A stretch of DNA of 64,000 nucleotides from an uncultured Pelagibacteraceae bacterium (lineage in GTDB: Bacteria > Pseudomonadota > Alphaproteobacteria > Pelagibacterales > Pelagibacteraceae), in contig CACOCP010000001.1 in assembly GCA_902625715.1 (NCBI GenBank), positions 1 to 64,000 on the forward strand, in the 5' to 3' direction. This document shows, in pieces, positions 57,631 to 64,000 of this stretch. The translations under genes and the position numbers were made by a program. Numbering within the stretch: position 1 is the stretch's first letter; each line of letters begins with the position of its first letter. Under the pieces are notes generated by a model. It made no database searches, was not told where the DNA came from, and worked only from the letters and a program-made list of their open reading frames with translations.

Positions 57631-58242
57631 TTGAAAAAAAATAAAATCTCAAAAAATTGGATAATTAAGCAAAAAAGAGATATCTACGTAAGACAATCAA
57701 AACTAGAAGGTTATCGTTCTAGAGCAGTTTATAAACTTCAAGAGATACAAGCAAAGTTTAAAGTAATTAATAATGGCATGTCCATAGTTGATCTTGGAGC
57801 TGCGCCTGGAAGTTGGAGTGAGTTTATTTCTAGAAAATTCAAAAATATAAAGCTAGTCGCAATTGATCTTAAAGAATTAGACAAAATTGAAAATGTTACC
57901 CTTATAAAAGGTGATTTTACAGATGAGATCACTCAAAAAAAAATTGAAAAGAATTTTGATGAAAAAATCGACTTAGTTGTTTCTGATATGGCGGTAAATA
58001 CCACCGGCAATAAAAATGTAGACTCACTTGTAACAGGCGAGTTAAGCATTGAGGCCATGAATTTTTCATTTAAAATTTTAAAAAAAAGTGGCATTTTTGT
58101 CTCAAAAATCTTTATGGGGTCAAGTTTTAATGAAATTGTTGATAGTGCCAAGAAGAATTTTAAAGAATTTCATGTTTATAAACCTTCCTCAAGCAGAAAA
58201 GAGTCTAAAGAAAATTTTATAATCTGTAAAAATTTAAGGTAG
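57631..58242 (+). CDS. rlmE: 23S rRNA (uridine-2552-2'-O)-methyltransferase RlmE (FtsJ/RrmJ)
   Basis: Methylates U2552 in the ribosomal A loop. The 203-residue product has YRSRAVYKLQEIQAKF near residue 28, the SAM loop VDLGAAPGSWSEF near 52, IDLKELDKIENV, VVSDMAVNTTGNKN near 110, and KIFMGSSF near 153, with the K-D-K-E catalytic set plausible. The start codon is TTG at 57631, since no ATG or GTG gives a full N-terminus. Confidence 0.94.
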   Translation: MKKNKISKNWIIKQKRDIYVRQSKLEGYRSRAVYKLQEIQAKFKVINNGMSIVDLGAAPGSWSEFISRKFKNIKLVAIDLKELDKIENVTLIKGDFTDEITQKKIEKNFDEKIDLVVSDMAVNTTGNKNVDSLVTGELSIEAMNFSFKILKKSGIFVSKIFMGSSFNEIVDSAKKNFKEFHVYKPSSSRKESKENFIICKNLR

Positions 58243-58280
58243 TCACCTTTTAATTTTTAAAGAATCGTTTATACAAGGAC

Positions 58281-59345
58281 ATGGAAATCATTAAAGAAGC
58301 ACTCACATTTGATGACGTAACTTTAGCACCTAATTATTCACAGGTGCTGCCATCAGAGGTTAATACATCAACCAATCTATCAAAAAATTTATCTCTAAAG
58401 GTACCTTTGTTAACATCTGCCATGGACACAGTTACAGAATCTAAAATGGCAATTGCGATTGCCGAACTTGGAGGTATTGGAGTTATACACAGAAATTTGA
58501 CCATCGAACAACAAATTTCAGAGATAAGAAAAGTTAAATCAAAAAAATTTCTTGTCGGAGCAGCTGTTGGAGCTAGTCCACGGGAACATTTAAGAGCACA
58601 AAAAATTTTAAAAGAAAATTTAGATTTAATAGTTGTTGATACTGCACACGCACACACAAAAAAAGTGGGAAACATAATTAAAAAAATTAAAAAACTAAAA
58701 CCTAAAAAAACTACTTTATGTGCAGGAAATGTTGCAACCGCTGAAGCTGCAAAATACCTAATTAAATTAGGTGTAGATATTATTAAAGTAGGTATTGGTC
58801 CAGGATCAATTTGTACAACAAGGTTAGTAGCTGGAATTGGTGTCCCCCAACTAAGTGCTATTTTAAGTGTTAAAAAAGGAATGGGAAAAAGTAAATGCAC
58901 TCTTATTGCTGATGGTGGAATAAAATTTTCAGGAGACATTGCTAAAGCTTTAGCAGCTGGTGCTGATGCTGTTATGATTGGATCTTTATTTGCAGGAACT
59001 GATCAAGCTCCAGGTAAAATTATAAAAAGGAGTGGAAAATTATTTAAAAGCTTTAGGGGAATGGGTTCTATTGGTGCAATGAATAAAGGATCAGCCGACA
59101 GATATTTTCAAACTAAGCAAAAAGATACCTCGAAATATGTTGCTGAAGGAGTTGAGGCATTTGTAAAATATAAAGGATCAGTAAATAAAATAATTTATCA
59201 ATTAGTTGGAGGGCTAAAGTCATCCATGGGATACCTTGGATCACCTAGAGTTGTAGATTTAAGAAAAAAACCTAAATTTGTAAAGATAACCAAAGCTGGA
59301 TTTTATGAAAGTATGGTACATAATATAGACGAATTAAAAAAATGA
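58281..59345 (+). CDS. guaB: IMP dehydrogenase lacking the CBS (Bateman) domains
   Basis: Oxidises IMP to XMP, the committed step to GMP. The 354-residue product is about 130 residues shorter than usual. The catalytic barrel is complete: TFDDVTLAPNYS at residue 9, TSAMDTVTESKMAIAIAELGGIGVIH, catalytic Cys178 in GIGPGSICTTR, GADAVMIGSLFAGTDQAPG and FRGMGSIGAMNKGSADRY. After QQISEIRKVKSKK (about residue 89) it passes directly to LVGAAVG, exactly where the two CBS domains normally sit. The loss is clean and in frame. Confidence 0.96.
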   Translation: MEIIKEALTFDDVTLAPNYSQVLPSEVNTSTNLSKNLSLKVPLLTSAMDTVTESKMAIAIAELGGIGVIHRNLTIEQQISEIRKVKSKKFLVGAAVGASPREHLRAQKILKENLDLIVVDTAHAHTKKVGNIIKKIKKLKPKKTTLCAGNVATAEAAKYLIKLGVDIIKVGIGPGSICTTRLVAGIGVPQLSAILSVKKGMGKSKCTLIADGGIKFSGDIAKALAAGADAVMIGSLFAGTDQAPGKIIKRSGKLFKSFRGMGSIGAMNKGSADRYFQTKQKDTSKYVAEGVEAFVKYKGSVNKIIYQLVGGLKSSMGYLGSPRVVDLRKKPKFVKITKAGFYESMVHNIDELKK

Positions 59346-59776
59346 TTTTAAAAATATTCACTTTTTGTATATTTATACTTGGTCTAAGCTCAATAACTAA
59401 TGCAAGCGAAAATAATTTTTACGACAAAGGTAAGAAATTATTTGATGAAGGAAAATATGAAGAATCAAAATTTCAGTTTGAAAGAAGCATTGTATACAAT
59501 CCAAAACATTCAAATTCTTATCTTTATTTAGGAAAAATTTTTAAAATAGAAAAAAATTCCAGAGAGGAAGAAAAAAACATTAATACTGCACTGTTATTAG
59601 ATCCAAAAAATGAGGAGGCAATGTATATTTTAATTGATCTAGAATTAGAAAGGTCAAATTTTTCAAAAGTTCAAGATTTAAAAAAAGATTTTAAGAAAAT
59701 CTGTAATACATTGTGTGAAAAATTAACTTTTATAGATACAAGACTTAAAGATTTCGAAAAAAAAGATGCTTCTTGA
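59342..59776 (+). CDS. Small secreted TPR-repeat protein between guaB and guaA
   Basis: The 144-residue product has a signal peptide (about residues 1-21, ending NAS) followed by tetratricopeptide-like repeats: [44 protein letters not shown] and [44 protein letters not shown] pair lies near the C-terminus. It overlaps guaB by 4 bases and guaA by 11, so it is translated within the purine operon although it is probably periplasmic. The function is unknown. Confidence 0.85.
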   Translation: MILKIFTFCIFILGLSSITNASENNFYDKGKKLFDEGKYEESKFQFERSIVYNPKHSNSYLYLGKIFKIEKNSREEEKNINTALLLDPKNEEAMYILIDLELERSNFSKVQDLKKDFKKICNTLCEKLTFIDTRLKDFEKKDAS

Positions 59777-61328
59777 GAACAGTCTTAAGAAAATCTTGAT
59801 TATAGATTTTGGTTCACAGTTTACTCAACTAATAGCAAGAAAAGTCAGAGAACTTGGGGTTTATTGTGAAATTATCAGCCATCACAAATCAAATAATATT
59901 AAACTTTTAGATAAAAATATTAGTGGGCTTATATTGTCTGGAGGGCCTTTAAATGTTTATCAAAGTAAAAAGGTAAAATTTAATAAGAATTTACTGAATT
60001 TTAATATTCCAGTACTTGGAATATGTTTTGGTCATCAAATAATATCAAAAGAGCTAGGTGGCAAGGTCAACCAATCAAAATCAAGAGAATTTGGTTTAGC
60101 AAAAGTTAAAAAAATAAGAGAGAGTGAACTTACAAAAAATTTTTTTACAAAAAAAGAAAATAATGTCTGGATGAGTCACGCAGATGAGGTTACCAAATTA
60201 CCAAAAGATTTTAAGGTAATAGGAAAAACAAATAATGCAAAATTTTGTATAGTTGAAAACTCGAAGAAAAAATTATTTGGTATTCAGTTTCATCCGGAAG
60301 TAACTCATACAAATAGAGGAAAAATCATCTTAAGAAATTTTGTATTTAAAATTTGTAAAATTAAAAGAAATTGGTCCTCTAAAGATCAAAAATTAAAACT
60401 TATTAATCAAGTTAAAACTCAAGTCGGTAATTCAAAAGTTATTTGTGCACTTTCGGGCGGTGTAGATAGCAGTGTTGTTGCAAAATTATTATCGAATGCA
60501 ATTGGTAAACGACTAACTTGTATATTTGTAAATACAGGACTTTTAAGAAAAGATGAGGAAAAGCAAGTTGTTCATACATTTAAAAAACGTTTTAAAATTA
60601 ATTTAGTTTATGTGAATGCTGAAAAACAATTTTTAAATAAATTAAAAAATATTACAGATCCTGAAAAGAAAAGAAAAATAATTGGGAATTTATTTATTAA
60701 AATTTTTGATGATTACGCAAAAAAAATCAAAAATGTTCAGTTTTTAGCTCAAGGAACTTTATACCCAGACTTAATTGAGAGTAAATCTGTAACTGGAAGT
60801 CAAACATCAAAAATTAAATCCCATCATAATGTTGGAGGACTACCAAAAAAAATGAATTTAAAATTAGTGGAGCCTTTAAAATATTTATTTAAGGATGAGG
60901 TTAGAAAATTAGGACTAGAGCTTGGATTAGATAAAGAGATTATATCAAGACATCCTTTTCCAGGTCCTGGTTTAGCTATTAGAATCCCAGGAAATATAAC
61001 AAAAGAAAAAATCAAAATTTTAAAAGAAGCCGATCATATTTTTATAGATGGATTGAAAAAAAATAACCTTTACCATAAAATTTGGCAAGCCTATGCTGCT
61101 TTGCTACCTGTAAAAACTGTTGGAGTGATGGGTGACAATCGAACATATGAATATTTGTGCTTGTTAAGAGCAATAACATCAGAAGATGGTATGACTGCAG
61201 ATTTTTTTAAATTTGAAAAATCTTTTTTACAGAACATTTCTAACCAGATAGTAAATAATATCAGAGGAATTAATCGGGTAGTATATGATGTCACTTCTAA
61301 ACCACCTAGCACCATTGAATTAGAATAA
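59766..61328 (+). CDS. guaA: GMP synthase (glutamine-hydrolysing)
   Basis: Converts XMP to GMP using glutamine and ATP. The 520-residue product has a class I amidotransferase domain ([25 protein letters not shown], nucleophile in [16 protein letters not shown]). The ATP pyrophosphatase domain has the PP-loop [12 protein letters not shown] near residue 231, and the C-terminal dimerisation domain has [15 protein letters not shown] and [11 protein letters not shown]. Length is typical. It completes the IMP to GMP pair with guaB. Confidence 0.98.
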   Translation: MLLENSLKKILIIDFGSQFTQLIARKVRELGVYCEIISHHKSNNIKLLDKNISGLILSGGPLNVYQSKKVKFNKNLLNFNIPVLGICFGHQIISKELGGKVNQSKSREFGLAKVKKIRESELTKNFFTKKENNVWMSHADEVTKLPKDFKVIGKTNNAKFCIVENSKKKLFGIQFHPEVTHTNRGKIILRNFVFKICKIKRNWSSKDQKLKLINQVKTQVGNSKVICALSGGVDSSVVAKLLSNAIGKRLTCIFVNTGLLRKDEEKQVVHTFKKRFKINLVYVNAEKQFLNKLKNITDPEKKRKIIGNLFIKIFDDYAKKIKNVQFLAQGTLYPDLIESKSVTGSQTSKIKSHHNVGGLPKKMNLKLVEPLKYLFKDEVRKLGLELGLDKEIISRHPFPGPGLAIRIPGNITKEKIKILKEADHIFIDGLKKNNLYHKIWQAYAALLPVKTVGVMGDNRTYEYLCLLRAITSEDGMTADFFKFEKSFLQNISNQIVNNIRGINRVVYDVTSKPPSTIELE

Positions 61329-61399
61329 TAAGAATGTATTAATTAATGACACAATATGTGCATAATACTTTATTAAATTATTATATCTAAAGAAACTAA

Positions 61400-62176
61400 A
61401 TGTTCGATAAAGTTAAAAAAATAAAACAAAAAAAAAATAAGACAAAAATTGTTTGTCTAACAGCATATTCAAAAAATATTGCAGAAGAAGTAGATAAATT
61501 TACAGATCTTATTTTAGTCGGAGATTCGCTTGGATCGGTTCTTTATAATTACAAGTCAACCAGACAAGTCTCACTTGAAAAAATGATTGAACACTCAAAA
61601 AGTGTTAGATTAGGTGTTTCTAAAAGTCTGATGATTGTAGATATGCCATATAATACTTATAGAAATAAAGCTGAAGCTTTAAAAAACTGTAAAAGAGTAA
61701 TGAAACAAACAAAATGCGATGGAGTAAAATTAGAAGGTGGACTTAGAATTAAGAAAATAATTAAACATTTAATTAAAAACAAAATACCTGTTTTAGGCCA
61801 TCTTGGTATAACCCCTCAAACAGTTAGGGGAAAATTTAAATCAAAAGGAAAGTCTGCACGTGAAAGAAATCGTCTTTTAAGTGATGCTGTGCTTTTAGAA
61901 AAATCTGGAGCATTTGCAATAGTTCTTGAATGTGTAAAGAGTGATTTATCAAAAGATATTACTAGAAAAATTTCAATCCCGACAATTGGAATAGGATCAT
62001 CTAATAATTGTGATGGCCAAATTTTAGTCACTGATGATATTTTAGGACTAACTCAATCGAAAATAAAATTTGTTAAAAAATATATTGATTTAAGACGTTA
62101 TATACGAGAAGGAATTAAGAAATTTACAAAAGAAGTTAAAAGCAAAAAATATCCTAGTAAAAAATATTCTTATTAA
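61400..62176 (+). CDS. panB: 3-methyl-2-oxobutanoate hydroxymethyltransferase PanB
   Basis: First committed step of pantothenate synthesis: adds a hydroxymethyl group from methylenetetrahydrofolate to 2-oxoisovalerate. The 258-residue product has LTAYSKNIAEEVDKFTDLILVGDSLGSVLYNY near residue 21, DMPYNTYRNKAEALKNCKRV, KLEGGLRI, PVLGHLGITPQTV, the catalytic Glu in IVLECVKSDLSKDIT, and GIGSSNNCDGQILVTDDILGL. Length is typical. It shares the 4-base stop overlap TTAA (62173-62176) with the convergent TerC-family gene. panC is not in the window. Confidence 0.96.
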   Translation: MFDKVKKIKQKKNKTKIVCLTAYSKNIAEEVDKFTDLILVGDSLGSVLYNYKSTRQVSLEKMIEHSKSVRLGVSKSLMIVDMPYNTYRNKAEALKNCKRVMKQTKCDGVKLEGGLRIKKIIKHLIKNKIPVLGHLGITPQTVRGKFKSKGKSARERNRLLSDAVLLEKSGAFAIVLECVKSDLSKDITRKISIPTIGIGSSNNCDGQILVTDDILGLTQSKIKFVKKYIDLRRYIREGIKKFTKEVKSKKYPSKKYSY

Positions 62177-62784
62177 AAATACTGCTTAAATTTCTCATTT
62201 ATATTTATTATCTCTAAATCTACCATTCCACCAATTATTAATTGAATGGCTACTAGCAAAATAAACCCTAGACCTACATAGGCAATCCATAAATGTTTTT
62301 GAATATAATTTGCTAAGTATGTCGCTAGAGCACCAGTTAATACTACTGATAAAACTAATCCAAATATCATAAATCCAAAGTTACCTTTTGAGGCTCCAAC
62401 GACACCAATAACGTTATCAAAGCTAATTGTAATATCAGCAAATAGAACTTTGTAGATACTTTTAATAAATGAAGGTTCCATTGATTTCTTTTTTGGTGAT
62501 TTAACTTTTTGAATTTCAAATAAATCTTTTCTTAAATCATTTACAATCCAAATTAGAAGTAAACCTCCTAAAATTTTGATAAAATAGAATTTAAAAAGGT
62601 ATGTAGCAAATATTGCAAAAACCACTTTAAAAACAAGCGCACCGACCACACCCCAAAAGATAATTTTTTTTCTGTTTTTGGGAACAAAGTTTGCAGCAAT
62701 TAATCCAATTATAATTGCATTATCTGCAGCTAAAATTATATCAATAAAGATTATTTGTAATAATATTAAGGATTGCTCTATCAA
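62173..62784 (-). CDS. TerC/YjbE-family integral membrane protein
   Basis: The 203-residue product has about six membrane helices and the two acidic DN motifs of the family, FIDIILAADNAIIIGLIAANF at residue 14 and FADITISFDNVIGVVGASKG near 113, in the paired helices thought to form a metal path. TerC/Alx/YjbE proteins are associated with manganese export or with metal loading of exported enzymes. A basic loop (RKDLFEIQKVKSPKKK) joins the halves. No riboswitch-like structure could be seen upstream. Confidence 0.88.
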   Translation of the reverse strand: MIEQSLILLQIIFIDIILAADNAIIIGLIAANFVPKNRKKIIFWGVVGALVFKVVFAIFATYLFKFYFIKILGGLLLIWIVNDLRKDLFEIQKVKSPKKKSMEPSFIKSIYKVLFADITISFDNVIGVVGASKGNFGFMIFGLVLSVVLTGALATYLANYIQKHLWIAYVGLGFILLVAIQLIIGGMVDLEIININEKFKQYF

Positions 62785-62899
62785 TTTAAAATTTTTACTT
62801 TTTTATGAGTATAAAATACAATTTATAAAAAAATTCAATTATTATGCTAATTAAAATTTTTTCTGTATTGCTTCAGTTATATTATCTGTAAAAGGTTTG

Positions 62900-63382
62900 T
62901 TAATACTTGGATTTTTCACCTGCTATAACAGCTTTAAGTTGATCATATTCTTCACAACCGCAACCTTTTAAAACCTCAAGTCTTTCCACAGCAAGGTTAT
63001 GTCTATTTGTTGCAACATATAATTCACCTAAATATTCGTTTATACCTTTATGTTTTGGATCAATAGCTAAACCTTGAAGGTAATATTTTTCACCGTTCTT
63101 AAAATCTCCCAGCTTTCTTGTTGTAAAACCTAAATAGTTTAGAGTGTCGGCTTTATTTGGTTTATTTTTATTTGACATCACTAAAAATTTTAAAGCTCTC
63201 TCATATCTTTTCTTTGCTTTATCTACTTTTCCATCTATTTCATACTTTTTTGCAGCTTTTATAAGTTTTACTGCTTTATCATAACTGGATTTAGTATCTG
63301 AGCTTGATGATGAGGAACCTGCAGCAAATGAATTGCTTGATAATCCCATAGTTAACAAAAGAACAACAAAAATTTTTTTCAT
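62900..63382 (-). CDS. Secreted TPR-repeat protein with C-terminal Cys-Gly-Cys motif
   Basis: The 160-residue product has a signal peptide (about residues 1-20, ending FAA), a serine-rich linker (GSSSSSSDTKSS), and TPR repeats: AVKLIKAAKKYEIDGKVDKAKKRYERALKF, ADTLNYLGFTTRKLGDFKNGEKYYLQGLAIDPKH and GINEYLGELYVATNRHNLAVERLEVL. It ends with KGCGCEEYDQLKAVI, a possible metal or disulfide site. It overlaps the pxpA stop by 4 bases, so the two are cotranscribed. The function is unknown. Confidence 0.85.
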   Translation of the reverse strand: MKKIFVVLLLTMGLSSNSFAAGSSSSSSDTKSSYDKAVKLIKAAKKYEIDGKVDKAKKRYERALKFLVMSNKNKPNKADTLNYLGFTTRKLGDFKNGEKYYLQGLAIDPKHKGINEYLGELYVATNRHNLAVERLEVLKGCGCEEYDQLKAVIAGEKSKY

Positions 63383-64000
63383 TTTTTAAATTTCTCCATT
63401 TTATTTAATGCTTTTAGTTCAAGACCATTTTCCAACAAGTTTCTCTTGATTAACCTTGCTGTATCTAATGAACTAAGATTATCACCATGTATGCACACAG
63501 AGTCTATTTCGCAAGGTATCTGCTTCCCACTGTGACAATTAAGTGACTGATTTTTTACCATGTTTAATACATGTTTTTTAGCTTCCTCAGGGTCGGTAAT
63601 AAGAGCATAAGATTTTTTTCTAGAAACTAAGTTTCCATCATCTTCATAGTTACGATCAGCGAAAATTTCACATGCAATGTTCATATTTAATTTTTTTGCA
63701 GCTATTTCCATTTTCGAACCAGTTGGAACTAAATAAATAATATCATCACCAATTTCATGAATAGCTTTTGCAAGAGTGATTGCTAAATCTAAATCTTCAC
63801 ATGCCATATTATTTAATGCACCGTGTGGTTTAATATGCGTAACTATTTCTCCATGATCTGATGCAATTTTTTGTAAAATCTCATATTGATCTAATATTAA
63901 TTTTCTTATTTCATTAGATGATAAATTCATTCTTTTTCTTCCAAAATTTTCTGGATCATTAAAGGATGGGTGGGCACCAATACTTACATTATTTCTTTTT
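63379..64000 (-). CDS. pxpA: 5-oxoprolinase subunit A (LamB/YcsF family), partial at the window edge
   Basis: PxpA works with PxpB and PxpC in ATP-dependent opening of 5-oxoproline to glutamate. An internal ATG at 63930 could be mistaken for the start, but the frame continues open to the right edge, and the extra codons read NVSIGAHPSFNDPENFGRK, the conserved YcsF motif GAHPS.PD..GFGRR. The gene is therefore truncated by the window, with about 207 residues visible. Other family motifs are VTHIKPHGALNNMA, EIFADRNYEDDGNLVSRKK and DSVCIHGDN. It is followed by the TPR gene. Confidence 0.92.
   Translation of the reverse strand, partial: KRNNVSIGAHPSFNDPENFGRKRMNLSSNEIRKLILDQYEILQKIASDHGEIVTHIKPHGALNNMACEDLDLAITLAKAIHEIGDDIIYLVPTGSKMEIAAKKLNMNIACEIFADRNYEDDGNLVSRKKSYALITDPEEAKKHVLNMVKNQSLNCHSGKQIPCEIDSVCIHGDNLSSLDTARLIKRNLLENGLELKALNKMEKFKK

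Noticed and set aside
58334-58939. 201-codon open frame antisense to guaB
   Set aside because: guaB is certain on the other strand; the antisense frame shows no domain and is an effect of guaB codon use.
63379-63930. Short complete gene starting at 63930
   Set aside because: The frame remains open to the window edge and encodes the conserved GAHPS...FGRK motif upstream, so the ATG at 63930 is internal.

Overview
The window looks like a piece of a SAR11 (Pelagibacterales) chromosome. The evidence is the very AT-rich coding sequence, gaps of only a few bases between genes, frequent stop/start overlaps, a proteorhodopsin gene followed by ferredoxin and ferredoxin reductase genes, alphaproteobacterial-type FtsZ and DksA, and a complete but rearranged cell-wall cluster. 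I see no insertion sequence, prophage or CRISPR array. The strain cannot be named from the sequence alone.

Layout. 1-2.3 kb: the 3' end of a probable dnaG, rpoD, and two tRNA genes, one with strongly abnormal D and T loops. 2.4-5.0 kb: a small membrane protein, mlaC and mlaA on the minus strand, and an AmpD-type amidase. 5.0-5.5 kb: RNase P RNA. 5.5-23.8 kb: one long plus-strand dcw cluster (mraZ, ftsZ, rsmH, ftsL, ftsI, a murE-murF fusion, mraY, murD, ftsW, murG, murC, murB, ddl, ftsQ, ftsA, lpxC). ftsZ has moved from its usual place after ftsA to directly behind mraZ. The cluster opens with a good promoter overlapped by three 10-bp-spaced CCCA repeats that look like a MraZ operator. 23.8-38.8 kb: housekeeping genes on both strands (bamD, ligA, pepP, uvrD-type helicase, AsmA-like, fumC, MazG-like, ygfZ, dihydroorotase-like, an orphan pilin, an SMR transporter, prpE).

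38.8-42.3 kb is the light and redox block: a proteorhodopsin predicted to absorb blue light, a strong terminator, 2Fe-2S ferredoxin, a TrxR-like ferredoxin reductase, a glutathione transferase and dksA. 42.3-49.9 kb is the most accessory-looking part: a paired PMT-type and GT2 glycosyltransferase, umuDC with its own promoter and an alphaproteobacterial SOS box, three tandem GFA-family zinc proteins, a probable glycerate kinase and a TolC-family protein. 50-64 kb returns to core metabolism: recA, alaS, a GT9-like gene, icd, psd-pssA, rlmE, guaB (lacking its CBS domains)-TPR-guaA, panB, a TerC-family protein, a TPR protein, and a pxpA gene that runs off the window.

Together the genes cover peptidoglycan precursor synthesis and septation, lipid A commitment and outer-membrane assembly, phosphatidylethanolamine synthesis, GMP synthesis, SOS repair and light-driven proton pumping. 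Four convergent gene pairs share a 4-bp stop-codon overlap, a sign of extreme compaction. No gene-free stretch exceeds 300 bases, apart from 5015-5560, which holds rnpB and the dcw promoter.
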